From positions 23,243,309 through 23,307,308 of the forward strand of contig OY783193.1 in the NCBI GenBank assembly GCA_963678675.1: a DNA stretch of 64,000 nt. Direction: 5' to 3'. This stretch comes from Xiphydria camelus. Taxonomy: Eukaryota; Arthropoda; Insecta; Hymenoptera; Xiphydriidae. Of the stretch, positions 55,422 through 64,000 are shown piece by piece (the stretch's first letter is position 1; every line of letters starts with the position of its first letter). A program made the translations under genes and the position numbers. A model generated the notes under the pieces. That model was given only the letters and a program-made list of their open reading frames with translations, was not told the origin of the DNA and ran no database searches.

Positions 55422-57846
55422 CAGGGTGTTTCAAAATTCAGTACAAATATTTGAAGGGCGTATTTTTGTGATCAAAGTAAGACTTTTTTTTCCTATAAAC
55501 ATGTGTCCTAATATACACCCCCGCCGAGCTACAGCCATCTTAATCTCTCTATTCTATAAAATAGTTTTTCGGATCGACGACCGACCGAACTATCCGAAAC
55601 CCACCCCACCAATCGCCCATTGACGCATCGGTCCACCTATCGCCTACCGCGGCGTCCTCCCACCAAGCGCGTCCCCCCCATCACACGTAGGCCGCCAATG
55701 GGATGCAGTATGCTATCGGTCGTCGATTGGTGCGGTGCAAGCCAGTCGAGTAGAGGCCCGTCTACCCGTTTGGCCGGCGTTGCAAGCCAGTCGAACAGAT
55801 CATTACATATCGTCGGCTTCACATGATTACCATGACGGAAAAAACTCCGCGGCAATTTATATCGGCCGCCAACGGGATTTAGTATGCTATCGATCGTCGA
55901 TCGGTGCGTTGCAAATCAGCCGAGCAGTCCAGCATATTATTACATAGCGTCTTCTTCTATTACCATGACAGAAAAAACTCTACGACAATCTATATCCTCC
56001 TCCTTCTCCACCTCCACCTCTTCCTCCTACTTCACCAACTCCTACAGGAGTTTATCTTTTGACCGGTTTTTGCCATAATGCCATAATATAATTATATACA
56101 TACATATATACCTACATAATACACACAACAGAATGGTCAGTGCTCATTTACGTAGGAAATAGGCGTTCGGAATTAAGTAAAAGCACTGTGTTCTCACTAG
56201 AAACAATATTCTTTATCAGAATGCGCTTGGAAGAAACTCTTTCACACTCTCCACGGAACTAACTAATGCCGGCCATACACGCTACGGTCTACGGCCGGTC
56301 CCAGACAATGCGTGCATTCAGCAAATGTGAGAGCGGAGGCGAAGGAGCCCGAAGTTTACCGACAAGGCCGGGGATAGCGAGCGAATGCCGAATGTTTGGC
56401 GCAGTAGAGCTCCCACACACTACGCAAAGGATCACGAATGGCGAATATTCGCCGAATGTACGCATTTTCTGGGACCGGCATACCATACGGTCCACCGTAC
56501 GGTGGCAGACCTGCGCAGGCAAACTGGAGCGTGTATGGGGAGCGGTGGCAGACCTGCACAGGCGACCGGAGCAAGATCGAAAATCGGTTCTTTCGAGCGC
56601 GACCGTACGGTGAAACTGAAGGACCTCTCCGGTATACCGAACCGTCCCATACACGCTACGGCAGACCTGCGCAGGCAGACCGTACGGTAGACAGTAGCAT
56701 CTATGGCCTGCATAAAAGAGTATACGGGAATCATGATATGGACCATCGATGACTGGTTTCTTTCTTTCGTCCTCAGTAGAAATCCGACACTGCGTCGCCT
56801 CATGAGGGGTGGAATGGGGCACGGTCGAGAGCGTTTAGTGAGGCAGGGTGGAGAGCGCTAAAGTGTGTATTTCGTCACACGTCGCGCGATTTCACTACCC
56901 TCAGCAAAGAAGTTTCACTTTAAACAGTTTTCCATCAAAATATTTCCCATCCTCTGCAGCGCGTCGGTCACCAATCGGCTGTAGTATACTATCGGTCGTC
57001 GTTCAGCGCGCTGCAAGCCAGCCAAGCAGATTACTATACGGTAATTTTGTATTACATCATGGGTCACCCACGGTTGGCAGGCCCGTCTACCCGTTTGGCC
57101 GGCGTTTTGTCGAATTCGAGCGACGCGAAGCGTCACGAGATAAGTCCGTTGACCGACCGCCGTCCCCTACAAACTTGGGGGAGCGCCGCGATAGCGGCGC
57201 GGAGGCGATAGCCCCCCGGGGGTTGGCGAGCGAAGCGAGCAGGGGACGGATGCCCCCTAGTTTTCATTTTAAAAAATCGATTATTTTCAATTCTGACTCC
57301 AATTATTCATCAAATTTCTTAAAAATTTGCAAGCCACTGCTGTTTTGAACGTTCTACTGATTTCTTACCCCTAAAATGGCATAAACGTAATTTAGGGGGG
57401 GATTGAGGGGGGGTATGCACATTTAATGACCGAAATTTTGTTTCCGTTTAGAAATTTTTAAACTGAGTACGACGATCTGGTTGGACAGACAAAAATCTAA
57501 AATTTTTGGCTCTTGCATTTTTTTGATACAACTTACCGTTTTCGAGATAATCGCCGATGAACGAACGAGGGATCGTTTACGTAGTAAATTTTACACGAAA
57601 AAATCGATTATTTTAAACTGGGGTTGCAATAATTATGCACCAAATATTTAAAAAATTTAAAAGACGAGTGCTCTAATCGTTTTGTTGACCTGAAAATGCC
57701 ATAAATCGATTTTTTAAATGAAAATTAAGATGGCTGTTGCTCGGCGGGGGTGTATTTGAGGACACATGTTTGTAGGAAAAAAAAGTCTTATTTTGATTTT
57801 AAAAATACGCCCTTCAAATATTTGTACTGAATTTTGAAACACCCTG
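55422..57846. mobile_element. CAGGGTGTTTCAAAA transposon hosting a Helentron
   Basis: Inverted ends of about 120 bp (CAGGGTGTTTCAAAATTCAG) flanked by TA at 55420-55421 and 57847-57848. Without the Helentron at 55545-57260 it is about 710 bp. The right half contains an imperfect duplication (57272-57400 and 57600-57700) around AAAAAATCGATTATTTT. No ORF. TA target suggests Tc1/mariner mobilization. Confidence 0.75.
55545..57260 (+). mobile_element. Helentron family B, copy 2 (non-autonomous)
   Basis: Left end CTCTCTATTCTATAAAATAG after a T; right end GCCCCCTAG before TTTTC. The host element shows insertion between T and T without duplication. Near the 3' end are hairpins GCGCCGCGATAGCGGCGC and GGGGACGGATGCCCCC, then CTAG, as at 44866. 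About 55860-56050 repeats part of the 5' segment. 56890-56930 contains a minus-strand GAAGTGAAACTTC-type end. No protein recognised. Confidence 0.7.
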
Positions 57847-58516
57847 TATACCCAAGCTGTATACAGTAGAACCCCTCTAATCCGTCACCTTCGGGACTAG
57901 GAGTATGGTCGGAACGCAAAAAAGGTCGGATTATCAGAAAAAAGTCATTACATATGTATTTATTGCACAATATACGTACATAAAAATACATAACAAAAAA
58001 AAAAGTAGAAGTACATAAAAAATCGGCTGTATTATTCTCTACAGTGATATAATAACTACGTATGTAATTATATTGCAATAAAATATGAGAAAGCTATTGT
58101 TTGTATTAAAAAAACGTCAAAAAAGGTAGCGTAAAAATTAGTAGGCCTACTTACAAGGGGACCTGCCGAAAGTCGGAGCACCGATTGTAATTAACTTTTT
58201 TTGATAAATAAAAGGACGTCCCTTGAGTAACGCTCATACTCTACTTTTGTTCAATGCGCGTTTGTTTATTAAAAAAAAATTGTTTTGACGCGTAAAGTGT
58301 ATACTGTAATGAAATACTCGGCGTCCAAGATGGCGACATGGCACAGTCGGTTAAGACACGTTGGCCAATTTCGAACTTTTTCACTTTTTTTATTATTCAA
58401 ACTATTTCTACTAATCCTTAGAAGTAAAATAAATCTAGGTAAGGCGAAAAAAAAATCTAAACACGTTCAATTACAAAAAGCAATTTCATTTATTCGTAAC
58501 AAGTGAATTTTTACAT

Positions 58517-58657
58517 TTAATTGGTATACTTATCGCTAATTCCATCGGACGATTCCGATGGTGATTCTGGGGCCGACATCTTACATACTTTAGGATGATA
58601 CATATTATATAAACACTCTCTTAAACACAAAATCTCTTTACACCAAGCACATTTCAT
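58517..58657 (-). pseudogene. Short Cys/His tail, piggyBac cysteine-rich-domain-like
   Basis: 46 codons starting MKCAWCKEILCLRECLYNMY and then HPKVC, a C-x2-C-x4-C-x3-C-x5-H-x3-C pattern like the last part of the piggyBac cysteine-rich domain, followed by a Ser/Glu-rich tail. No catalytic region remains. It lies inside the 58154-59542 element and may be the only trace of its original transposase. Confidence 0.45.
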
Positions 58658-59281
58658 AAACGTTACAGAACCGATTCTTCACGTTCAGGTATTCCTGATT
58701 CGTTTTCCATTTTCCAAAATACCTTTCAAAGTGTACTAGGTGAACATTGGAAGAAAACTGATGATAAAACCTCCACTCACGTCAACTTTAAAGGCATTTT
58801 CGAACAAAGGGGACAGATGTGGGAGTAGCTTCGTAGAATGATGAGTAACTGGTCATTGTAGGACATTTTCTAGGTCTCCAGATGAATAGCATAATACCCC
58901 ACTGACAATGAGACGGGTTGGAGGGTGTAACATAGCAATGAGTAATTGACACTTACCTGGTGTTGACGTCATTTAGTGTGCAATGGTTGTCACGGGTGAA
59001 TTGCCACCACATTTAATGAATGTTTCGTAGGAAAATGAGTAATTTGCACTTACCCGGCATTGACGTCATTTAATGTGAAGCATAGAAATTGTCACTAAAA
59101 CTTCACTAATTTGCCTTCGAATGATTAATAAAAATCGTTCAAAATATAGTTTTAAATGCAAAAATTTGTTTATTATTCAGGTTACCTACACTTATTTTAC
59201 TTCTAAGGATTAGTAGAAATAGTTTGAATAATAAAAGAAAGTGAAAAAGTTCGAAATTGGCATAAAAAAAAGAAAAAATTG

Positions 59282-59358
59282 CATGCACGGGAATCGAACG
59301 CGGGATGCCCGCGTGGTAAGCCTGTGCCTTATTGTTAGCCGACTGCGCCACGCATCCA
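59282..59358 (-). repeat. tRNA-like sequence in a transposon arm
   Basis: On the minus strand: GGATGCG acceptor half, TGGCGCAGTCGG (A box), CGTTCGATTCCC (B box), TGCATGC acceptor half pairing with one mismatch. The T stem is poor. The opposite arm (about 58334-58370) has only a decayed A-box half. More likely a captured tRNA or SINE relic than a working tRNA gene. Confidence 0.45.
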
Positions 59359-59545
59359 TCTTGGACGCCGAGTATTTCATTACAGTACACACTTTACGCA
59401 TCAAAACTATTTATTTATTTTTTTAAATAAACGAACGCGCATTGGACAAAAGTAGAGTATGAGCGTTACTCAGGGGACTTCCCTTTATTTATTAAAAAAA
59501 ATGTATTACAATCGGTGCTCCGACTTTCGGCAGGTCCCCTTGTTA

Positions 59546-60560
59546 GTAAAAAAGTCAGTGATAGATTTTTGTTTACAAGATGAAATTCTGGACTTAGCTG
59601 CAATATTCCTCCATTTTTTGATCCACAAGATGTCCATCGGTGTTGATGCTGAGTTCTGCTCTATGTACTGAAGGCCGATTTCAATAGTTATTTTCGTTAT
59701 TAGAGCGTGAAGCGCTGTTTCTAACGAGAGTGAAGTTTGCCGCACGAGCGAAGCGAGTACGGCAATCACACTCGTTAGAACGGCGCGAAACAACCGAATA
59801 ACGAATTCTATTTTTTGTCACTAAGTGTCAAACACGAGATTGACGATTTCACGCACTGCGCAGGTTATTTCACGCACCGCGCAACTTTTTACGAATTGGT
59901 GTGTGAAAGATGATTTCACATGCGTCGAGGACGCCCATGAAACCGAGTATTTGACACTGAGTGACAAAAAAGCATTCTTGGCGTCAGTGTGTGAAATCCG
60001 GGCAGGAGGCTCGTCATCATCACCGTTGGTCTTTGTTCACTTTTTCTTCACCATCATGTTCCAAAACTGGTTTCGCAGTTTTTATCGCATTGTTCAATCC
60101 TCTCCTCAACTTCACCAGCAGGGATATTTGCATCTAGGGTTTGAAGACTGTTAACGATTTCCTGCACGTCGTTTTGCTCATCTTCGATCTGGTCAGTTTC
60201 GGTCATAACTTCTGGCCAAAGCTTACGCCAAGATTTTCTTAGCATGTCAGGATTCAGTTCTGCCCATGACTCAGCCATTGTATAAATAGCATCTTTAATG
60301 TTGATGGATTTCATGGCTTGAAAAATGTCACATCCTTCTTCAGATTTTTCTAAAATTGAGATTATGTATTTTCGGCGATAACGCCCCTTAAAACATTCTA
60401 TCACCCCCTGATCCATTGGCTGGATAAGTGATGTGACATTTGGTGGAAGGAAGATAGCTTTTACGTCCCCTTTTACTAAATCTTTCTCAGAAGGGTGTGA
60501 TGGTGCATTGTCCAATAGCAGTAGAGCTCGAACAGGAAGATTTTTTTTGATGTGTAAACA
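59546..60560 (-). pseudogene. Tigger-type transposase, C-terminal half
   Basis: From 60560: KKNLPVRALLLLDNAPSHPS (second catalytic D of the DDE_1 core), AIFLPPNVTSLIQPMDQGVI (third acidic block), FKGRYRRKYI and AESWAELNPDMLRKSWRKLW, then an acidic linker. After the small insertion the tail resumes as STPMDILWIKKWRNIAAKSR and KQKSITDFFT. Tigger/pogo enzymes are CENP-B-related and act at TA. The DNA-binding half and first catalytic D are absent. Apart from insertions, the 153-codon core 60054-60515 is uninterrupted. Confidence 0.8.
59811..59971. mobile_element. TTTTTTGTCACT MITE
   Basis: TTTTTTGTCACTAAGTGTC and the complement of GACACTGAGTGACAAAAAA enclose about 160 bp containing TTTCACGCAC repeats. 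It lies within the Tigger remnant. Flanking sequence 59700-59810 is also foreign to Tigger. Confidence 0.6.
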
Positions 60561-60689
60561 TCTATGCTATGGCTCTGCGGTAGGACCTTCCTGGGAAATT
60601 GAGCGTCAGACGTAAGCCATGTAGATGTGACTGCGTCAGAGTGTGTGTGGCGCTACTGCGCATACTATTCGCGCAAGCTGGATTATCTC

Positions 60690-61949
60690 AACGGGAAAAC
60701 ATTTTAGAGAAAAATGTTGAATACAAAACTTTAAGGATTTTCCCTTGGCTACCCAGTAGTCGTATTGCATTTGACCTTGACCGTGACCTTTAAGGTAATA
60801 TCAAATGCCTTCCTAAACCGTTCATCCGATTGCGATGAAACTTTGGGGAATGGTTGGGCGCATGCCCGCGAAGGTTTCTGAGTTAGTAAATCTTATACAT
60901 GGGGTTCAAAAAGTACCGGTACTGATGATTATTATGCCTTCCTAAACCGTTCATCCGATTGCGATGAAAATTTGGGGAATGGTTGGACGCATGCCCGCGA
61001 AGGTTTCTGAGTTAGTAAATCTTATACAGGGTGTTCAAAGGGTACCGTTACGGATGATTATTATGCCTTCCTAAACCGTTCATCCGATTGCGATGAAAAG
61101 TTGGGGAATGGTTGGACGCATGCCCGCGAAGGTTTCTGAGTTAGTAAATCTTATACAGGGTGTTCAAAAGGTACCGTTACGGATGATTATTATGCCTTCC
61201 TAAACCGTTCATCCGATTGCGATGAAAAGTTGGGGAATGGTTGGACGCATGCCCGCGAAGGTTTCTGAGTTAGTAAATCTTATACAGGGTGTTCAAAAAG
61301 TACCGGTACGGATGATTATTATGCCTTCCTAAACCGTTCATCCGATTGCGATGAAAATTTGGGGAACAGTTGGACTCATATCCGCGAAGGTTTGAGTTAG
61401 TAAATCTTGTACAGGGTATTCAAAAAGTACCGGTACGGATGATTATTATGCCTTTCTAAACCGTTCATCCGATTGCGATGAAAAGTTGGGAAATGGTTGG
61501 ACGCATGCCCGCGAAGGTTTCTGAGTTAGTAAATATTATACAGGGTGTTCAAAAAGTACCGGTACAGATGATTATTATGGCTTCCTAAACCGTTCATCCG
61601 ATTGCGATGAGAATTTGAGGAACAGTTGAACGCATATCCGCGAAGGTTTCTGAGTTAGTAAATCTTATACAGGGTGTCCAAAAAGTCGAACTATACTTGA
61701 CCTAAATTTGACCTCCACTGACAATAAAGGTAACATGAAAAAATGGTCAAGGACACATTTGAACGTAAAAAAAAATTAATTTGACCTTGATATAACCTTG
61801 AAGGTGATGGTCAAGGTCAAATCCAATATGACCATTGTGTAGCCCGGGAAAAATACTAAAAGTTTTGTATTAAAAATGTATTTAAACAATGGTGGACGGA
61901 CAAAATCAATCCACAATCTACCCGTGCGAAGCCGGGACGGGCTGCTAGT
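60690..61949 (+). mobile_element. Satellite-bearing transposon, copy 2
   Basis: Seven units of about 129 bp start near 60809, 60939, 61069, 61198, 61327, 61453 and 61581. Leader 60680-60800 and tail 61665-61765 match copy 1. The tail ends GCGAAGCCGGGACGGGCTGC then TAGTA. No ORF; class unknown. Confidence 0.7.
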
Positions 61950-62224
61950 AAGTTATAAATCTAATATAATAATAAATATTTTATTATAGAAAAAATTAAA
62001 CTTCTTTATGTCGAACTACGACGTCATATTCCCCAATTAAACTCGGACCGCAGATAATTGTAAGATGTTTACACATCGTCCGTGAGTACAACGGCACTTA
62101 CACCTTTTTTTTTTATGTGCATGAAATGCAGTGTAAGGAATATCATGTTCTTGAACTTGAAAATCTTCTGCATTCTTCATTGTTGTAGAATGGTGTTGAT
62201 TATTATCAGATACATCACTATTTG
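61950..62224. other. A/T-rich spacer
   Basis: No gene or repeat recognised. Confidence 0.35.
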
Positions 62225-62373
62225 ATTGTGTTAATTTAAATCTCTCTCTTCGATTCTCGACTTCGTTCTGTACCAGTTTTAGCTATTGCCTTCGTCATCG
62301 CTTTGGTTATCGCTTTCTTTATACGTTGCCTGTCACGAAACTCTTTTGCCCGTTGTTTTCCTGTTTTTGCCAT
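62225..62373 (-). pseudogene. Second copy of the MAKTGKQ basic fragment
   Basis: Starts MAKTGKQRAKEFRDRQRIKK like 53720-53872 and ends at an early stop after about 50 codons. A (CG)n run lies just upstream at 62395-62408. Confidence 0.4.
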
Positions 62374-62409
62374 AATAATTGCATTACACACACGCGCGCG
62401 CGCGCGCAT

Positions 62410-62768
62410 AAATCTAGCGTCTAGGATCCTTTCTTTGGCGTATCTGTAAGATGATATGAGAAGCCAGTCTAGAGGGCGCTGAGTTAGTTGTGAGTTGTTT
62501 GTATTTCGTTTGTCGGATTTTCAGTTTTCCGGATTTTACCGCGTCGAGTGGCCGGCCATACGGAGCTCGTGTAGTCTGCGATCGGAGTAGCGACCTTTCT
62601 CGAGTAACCTCCGTGCATTACTGTACATTCTTTCGCGCGCGCGGCCTCGCGATCCAGCCTCGCAAAGTCGACACATGGTCAACAGTTAGTAGACAGTGGC
62701 TCGGTCGTGAGCGGTGGAATGGGGAAGGATGGAGAGCGGTGGGATGGGGCAGAGTCGAGAGTAGTGTA
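62410..62768. repeat. Repeat block shared (partly inverted) with 53900-54090 and 54840-54990
   Basis: 62410-62620 is inverted relative to 53900-54090; 62660-62768 is in the same orientation as 54870-54985 (CGGTCGTGAGCGGTG). A CGCGCGCG stretch occurs at 62633. Confidence 0.6.
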
Positions 62769-63836
62769 AAGGTCGAGATACACATGCTAGTTTCGAGCAC
62801 GCAAGCATGCTATTTTCGAGGAAGTGCTCCTAGTAGCATGTGTATCCAAGCCTTGCTCGTATTGAGCATACTTGAAATAAGCATGCTCACAAATCGACCG
62901 ACGGTTGATTTTCGAGCATGCTTCCTGTGGCGGGGGTGAAAAGGGGAATGGTTATAAGCAAGTGTAGACGGTGTTTGGTAATGAGCATGCTCATATCCGT
63001 CGCGTCTAGTTGAACATAATAAAAAATTCATTTGAGATGAAAAGGAATTTATTCTCATTGAATAAGACTCTATTTGAATTAGATAAATGTTCTACTACGT
63101 TCGTACTCGATTAAAAAGTTTGCAAAACATTAATTTAATGTAAATAGACTTTTATTCAATGTAAATAAATGTCTATTTATCTCAAATAAATTTTTGTCTT
63201 ATATATATAATTTTGTATTTAACTAAACCTCTTCCCTCAGAGTACTTGATTATGGCGAAAGAAATGTTTCTTTGGGCCAAGTAAATATTCATTAGCTATT
63301 ACTCTATTTTTGTTTGAATAAAAGAGACATTGTAATAATTAATATTATATTTACTTGGCCTAACAAAATATTTTTTCCGCCGTAATCAATTATACATTTA
63401 TTAACTGCAAATAAACTCTTTTCTCAGTATATGAAGTAACTTTGATCGAGCGAACGAAGTAATCGCTAAACTGACAAATTTCTAGAAAATCATAAACAGA
63501 ATCGAGGAATTTTACTTCCAAATTTGACCGTGATAAAAAATGAATCGCTGTTTCTCAGAATGTGACATACATTAAAATTTATATTTGCTCTTTTATCTTT
63601 GAGCGCGATAACAAATATTCGCCAGTTGCAGTTTTTCACGAATTACAGCCTGCCTGCTACAGACAGCCTGCTAGTAAATAGCATGTGTATTCGAGTGCTT
63701 ACTTTAAGCATGCTTATTTAGAAGCACGCTTAAAAGTAGCATGCTTATATCAAGCAAGTGTAGCAGTTAAAAGAGCATGCTTCTTTTAAGTATGCTCACA
63801 AGCATCCTTTTTTAGTAGCATGTGTATCTGGATCTT
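62769..63836. mobile_element. AGCATGCT-rich MITE, TA duplication
   Basis: Ends AAGGTCGAGATACACATGCT and the complement of AGCATGTGTATCTGGATCTT, flanked by TA (62767-62768, 63837-63838). GCATGC-type repeats fill about 200 bp at each end. The uninterrupted form of the site is at about 54980. Interior A/T-rich with ACTTGGCC fold-backs; no ORF. Confidence 0.8.
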
Positions 63837-63838
63837 TA

Positions 63839-63970
63839 TGGACAGGGTCAAGATCGCTGTATGAGTGAGGCACGTGCGGTAGCGCTGGAGTGTGTGGGTT
63901 TCGTTACGGTTTTTCCGTTGCATCGAGCGCGCTTTTAGTACCCTCAGCAAAGAAGTTTCACTTCAAAATC
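63839..63970 (-). repeat. Helentron-like 5' end, minus orientation
   Basis: Continues 62768 after the MITE and ends in GAAGTTTCACTTC (63951-63963), the complement of the 5' motif at 43724. Matches 54985-55107. Confidence 0.5.
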
Positions 63971-64000
63971 AACAACTAAATCGGAGACCCAAAAGTTTCT

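Larger units (their letters stand above)
58154..59542. mobile_element. CAAGGGGACCTGCCG element in Tigger, TTA duplication
   Basis: Ends CAAGGGGACCTGCCGAAAGT and its complement, flanked by TTA at 58151-58153 and 59543-59545. Arms of about 300-380 bp. It lies within the last codons of the Tigger gene; removing it gives SITDFFT, then K and a stop. The right arm contains a tRNA-like sequence and the interior a short cysteine-rich ORF. Superfamily uncertain: TTA could be a worn TTAA (piggyBac) or a true 3-bp target. Confidence 0.7.
57864..60560 (-). mobile_element. Tigger/pogo transposon remnant with insertions
   Basis: CAGTAGAACCCCTCTAATCC at 57864, after TA, is the classic Tigger terminal repeat. 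The minus strand carries the C-terminal half of its transposase (59546-60560). Two MITE-like insertions (58154-59542, 59811-59971) break it; the 5' half is missing. Confidence 0.75.

Noticed and set aside
56266..56822. Several long overlapping frames on both strands (up to 177 codons)
   Set aside because: They come from GC-rich short repeats (ACGGTCTACGG / CAGACCTGCGCAGG) inside the Helentron; no recognizable domain.

Overview
This window looks like repeat-rich euchromatin or heterochromatin of an insect, most likely a hymenopteran and possibly an ant. I infer that from the AT-rich background, the mix of transposon families (mariner, Tc1, pogo/Tigger, piggyBac, PIF/Harbinger, Kolobok, Helitron2/Helentron, Ty3/gypsy, Jockey-like LINE) and one exon coding for an insect-style LIM domain. 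I see no bacterial operons, CRISPR arrays or viral genomes. Species-level identity cannot be read from the sequence.

Only one stretch looks like a conserved host gene: a coding exon at 28055-28305 (+) with a complete LIM zinc-binding domain, closest to the first LIM domain of Arrowhead/Lhx6/8, ending in a canonical splice donor. Almost everything else is transposable elements, mostly broken, short non-autonomous (MITE-like), or folded into long inverted repeats.

Layout. 0-9 kb: duplicated and inverted MITE fragments, a piggyBac-like MITE, a pogo remnant and a 3.2 kb palindrome around a Tc1/mariner-superfamily transposase scrap. 9-20 kb: a PIF/Harbinger element with MADF and transposase remnants, a mariner-type fold-back element, an ACGTC-rich terminal-repeat element carrying two younger insertions, and further palindromes. 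20-27 kb: nested palindromes, a transposon built of about 129-bp satellite units and split by a Harbinger-type MITE, and a piggyBac element with TTAA duplications. 27-35 kb: the LIM exon, two mariner remnants (one split by a second ACGTC element) and several MITEs. 35-42 kb: a Kolobok element and a Tc1 element with a five-level nest of insertions. 42-48 kb: palindromes, a Helentron with an endonuclease remnant, and a LINE endonuclease fragment. 48.3-53.4 kb: a near-complete but frameshifted Ty3/gypsy retrotransposon with two LTRs. 53-64 kb: hairpins, a second Helentron inside a TA-target transposon, a Tigger remnant interrupted just before its stop codon, a second satellite-bearing element and an AGCATGCT-rich MITE.

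No transposon coding region here appears intact, so any current mobility would depend on enzymes supplied from elsewhere. The many exact target-site duplications (TA, TAA, TTAA, T^T) allow much of the insertion order to be read directly, and the many long inverted repeats could yield hairpin transcripts.
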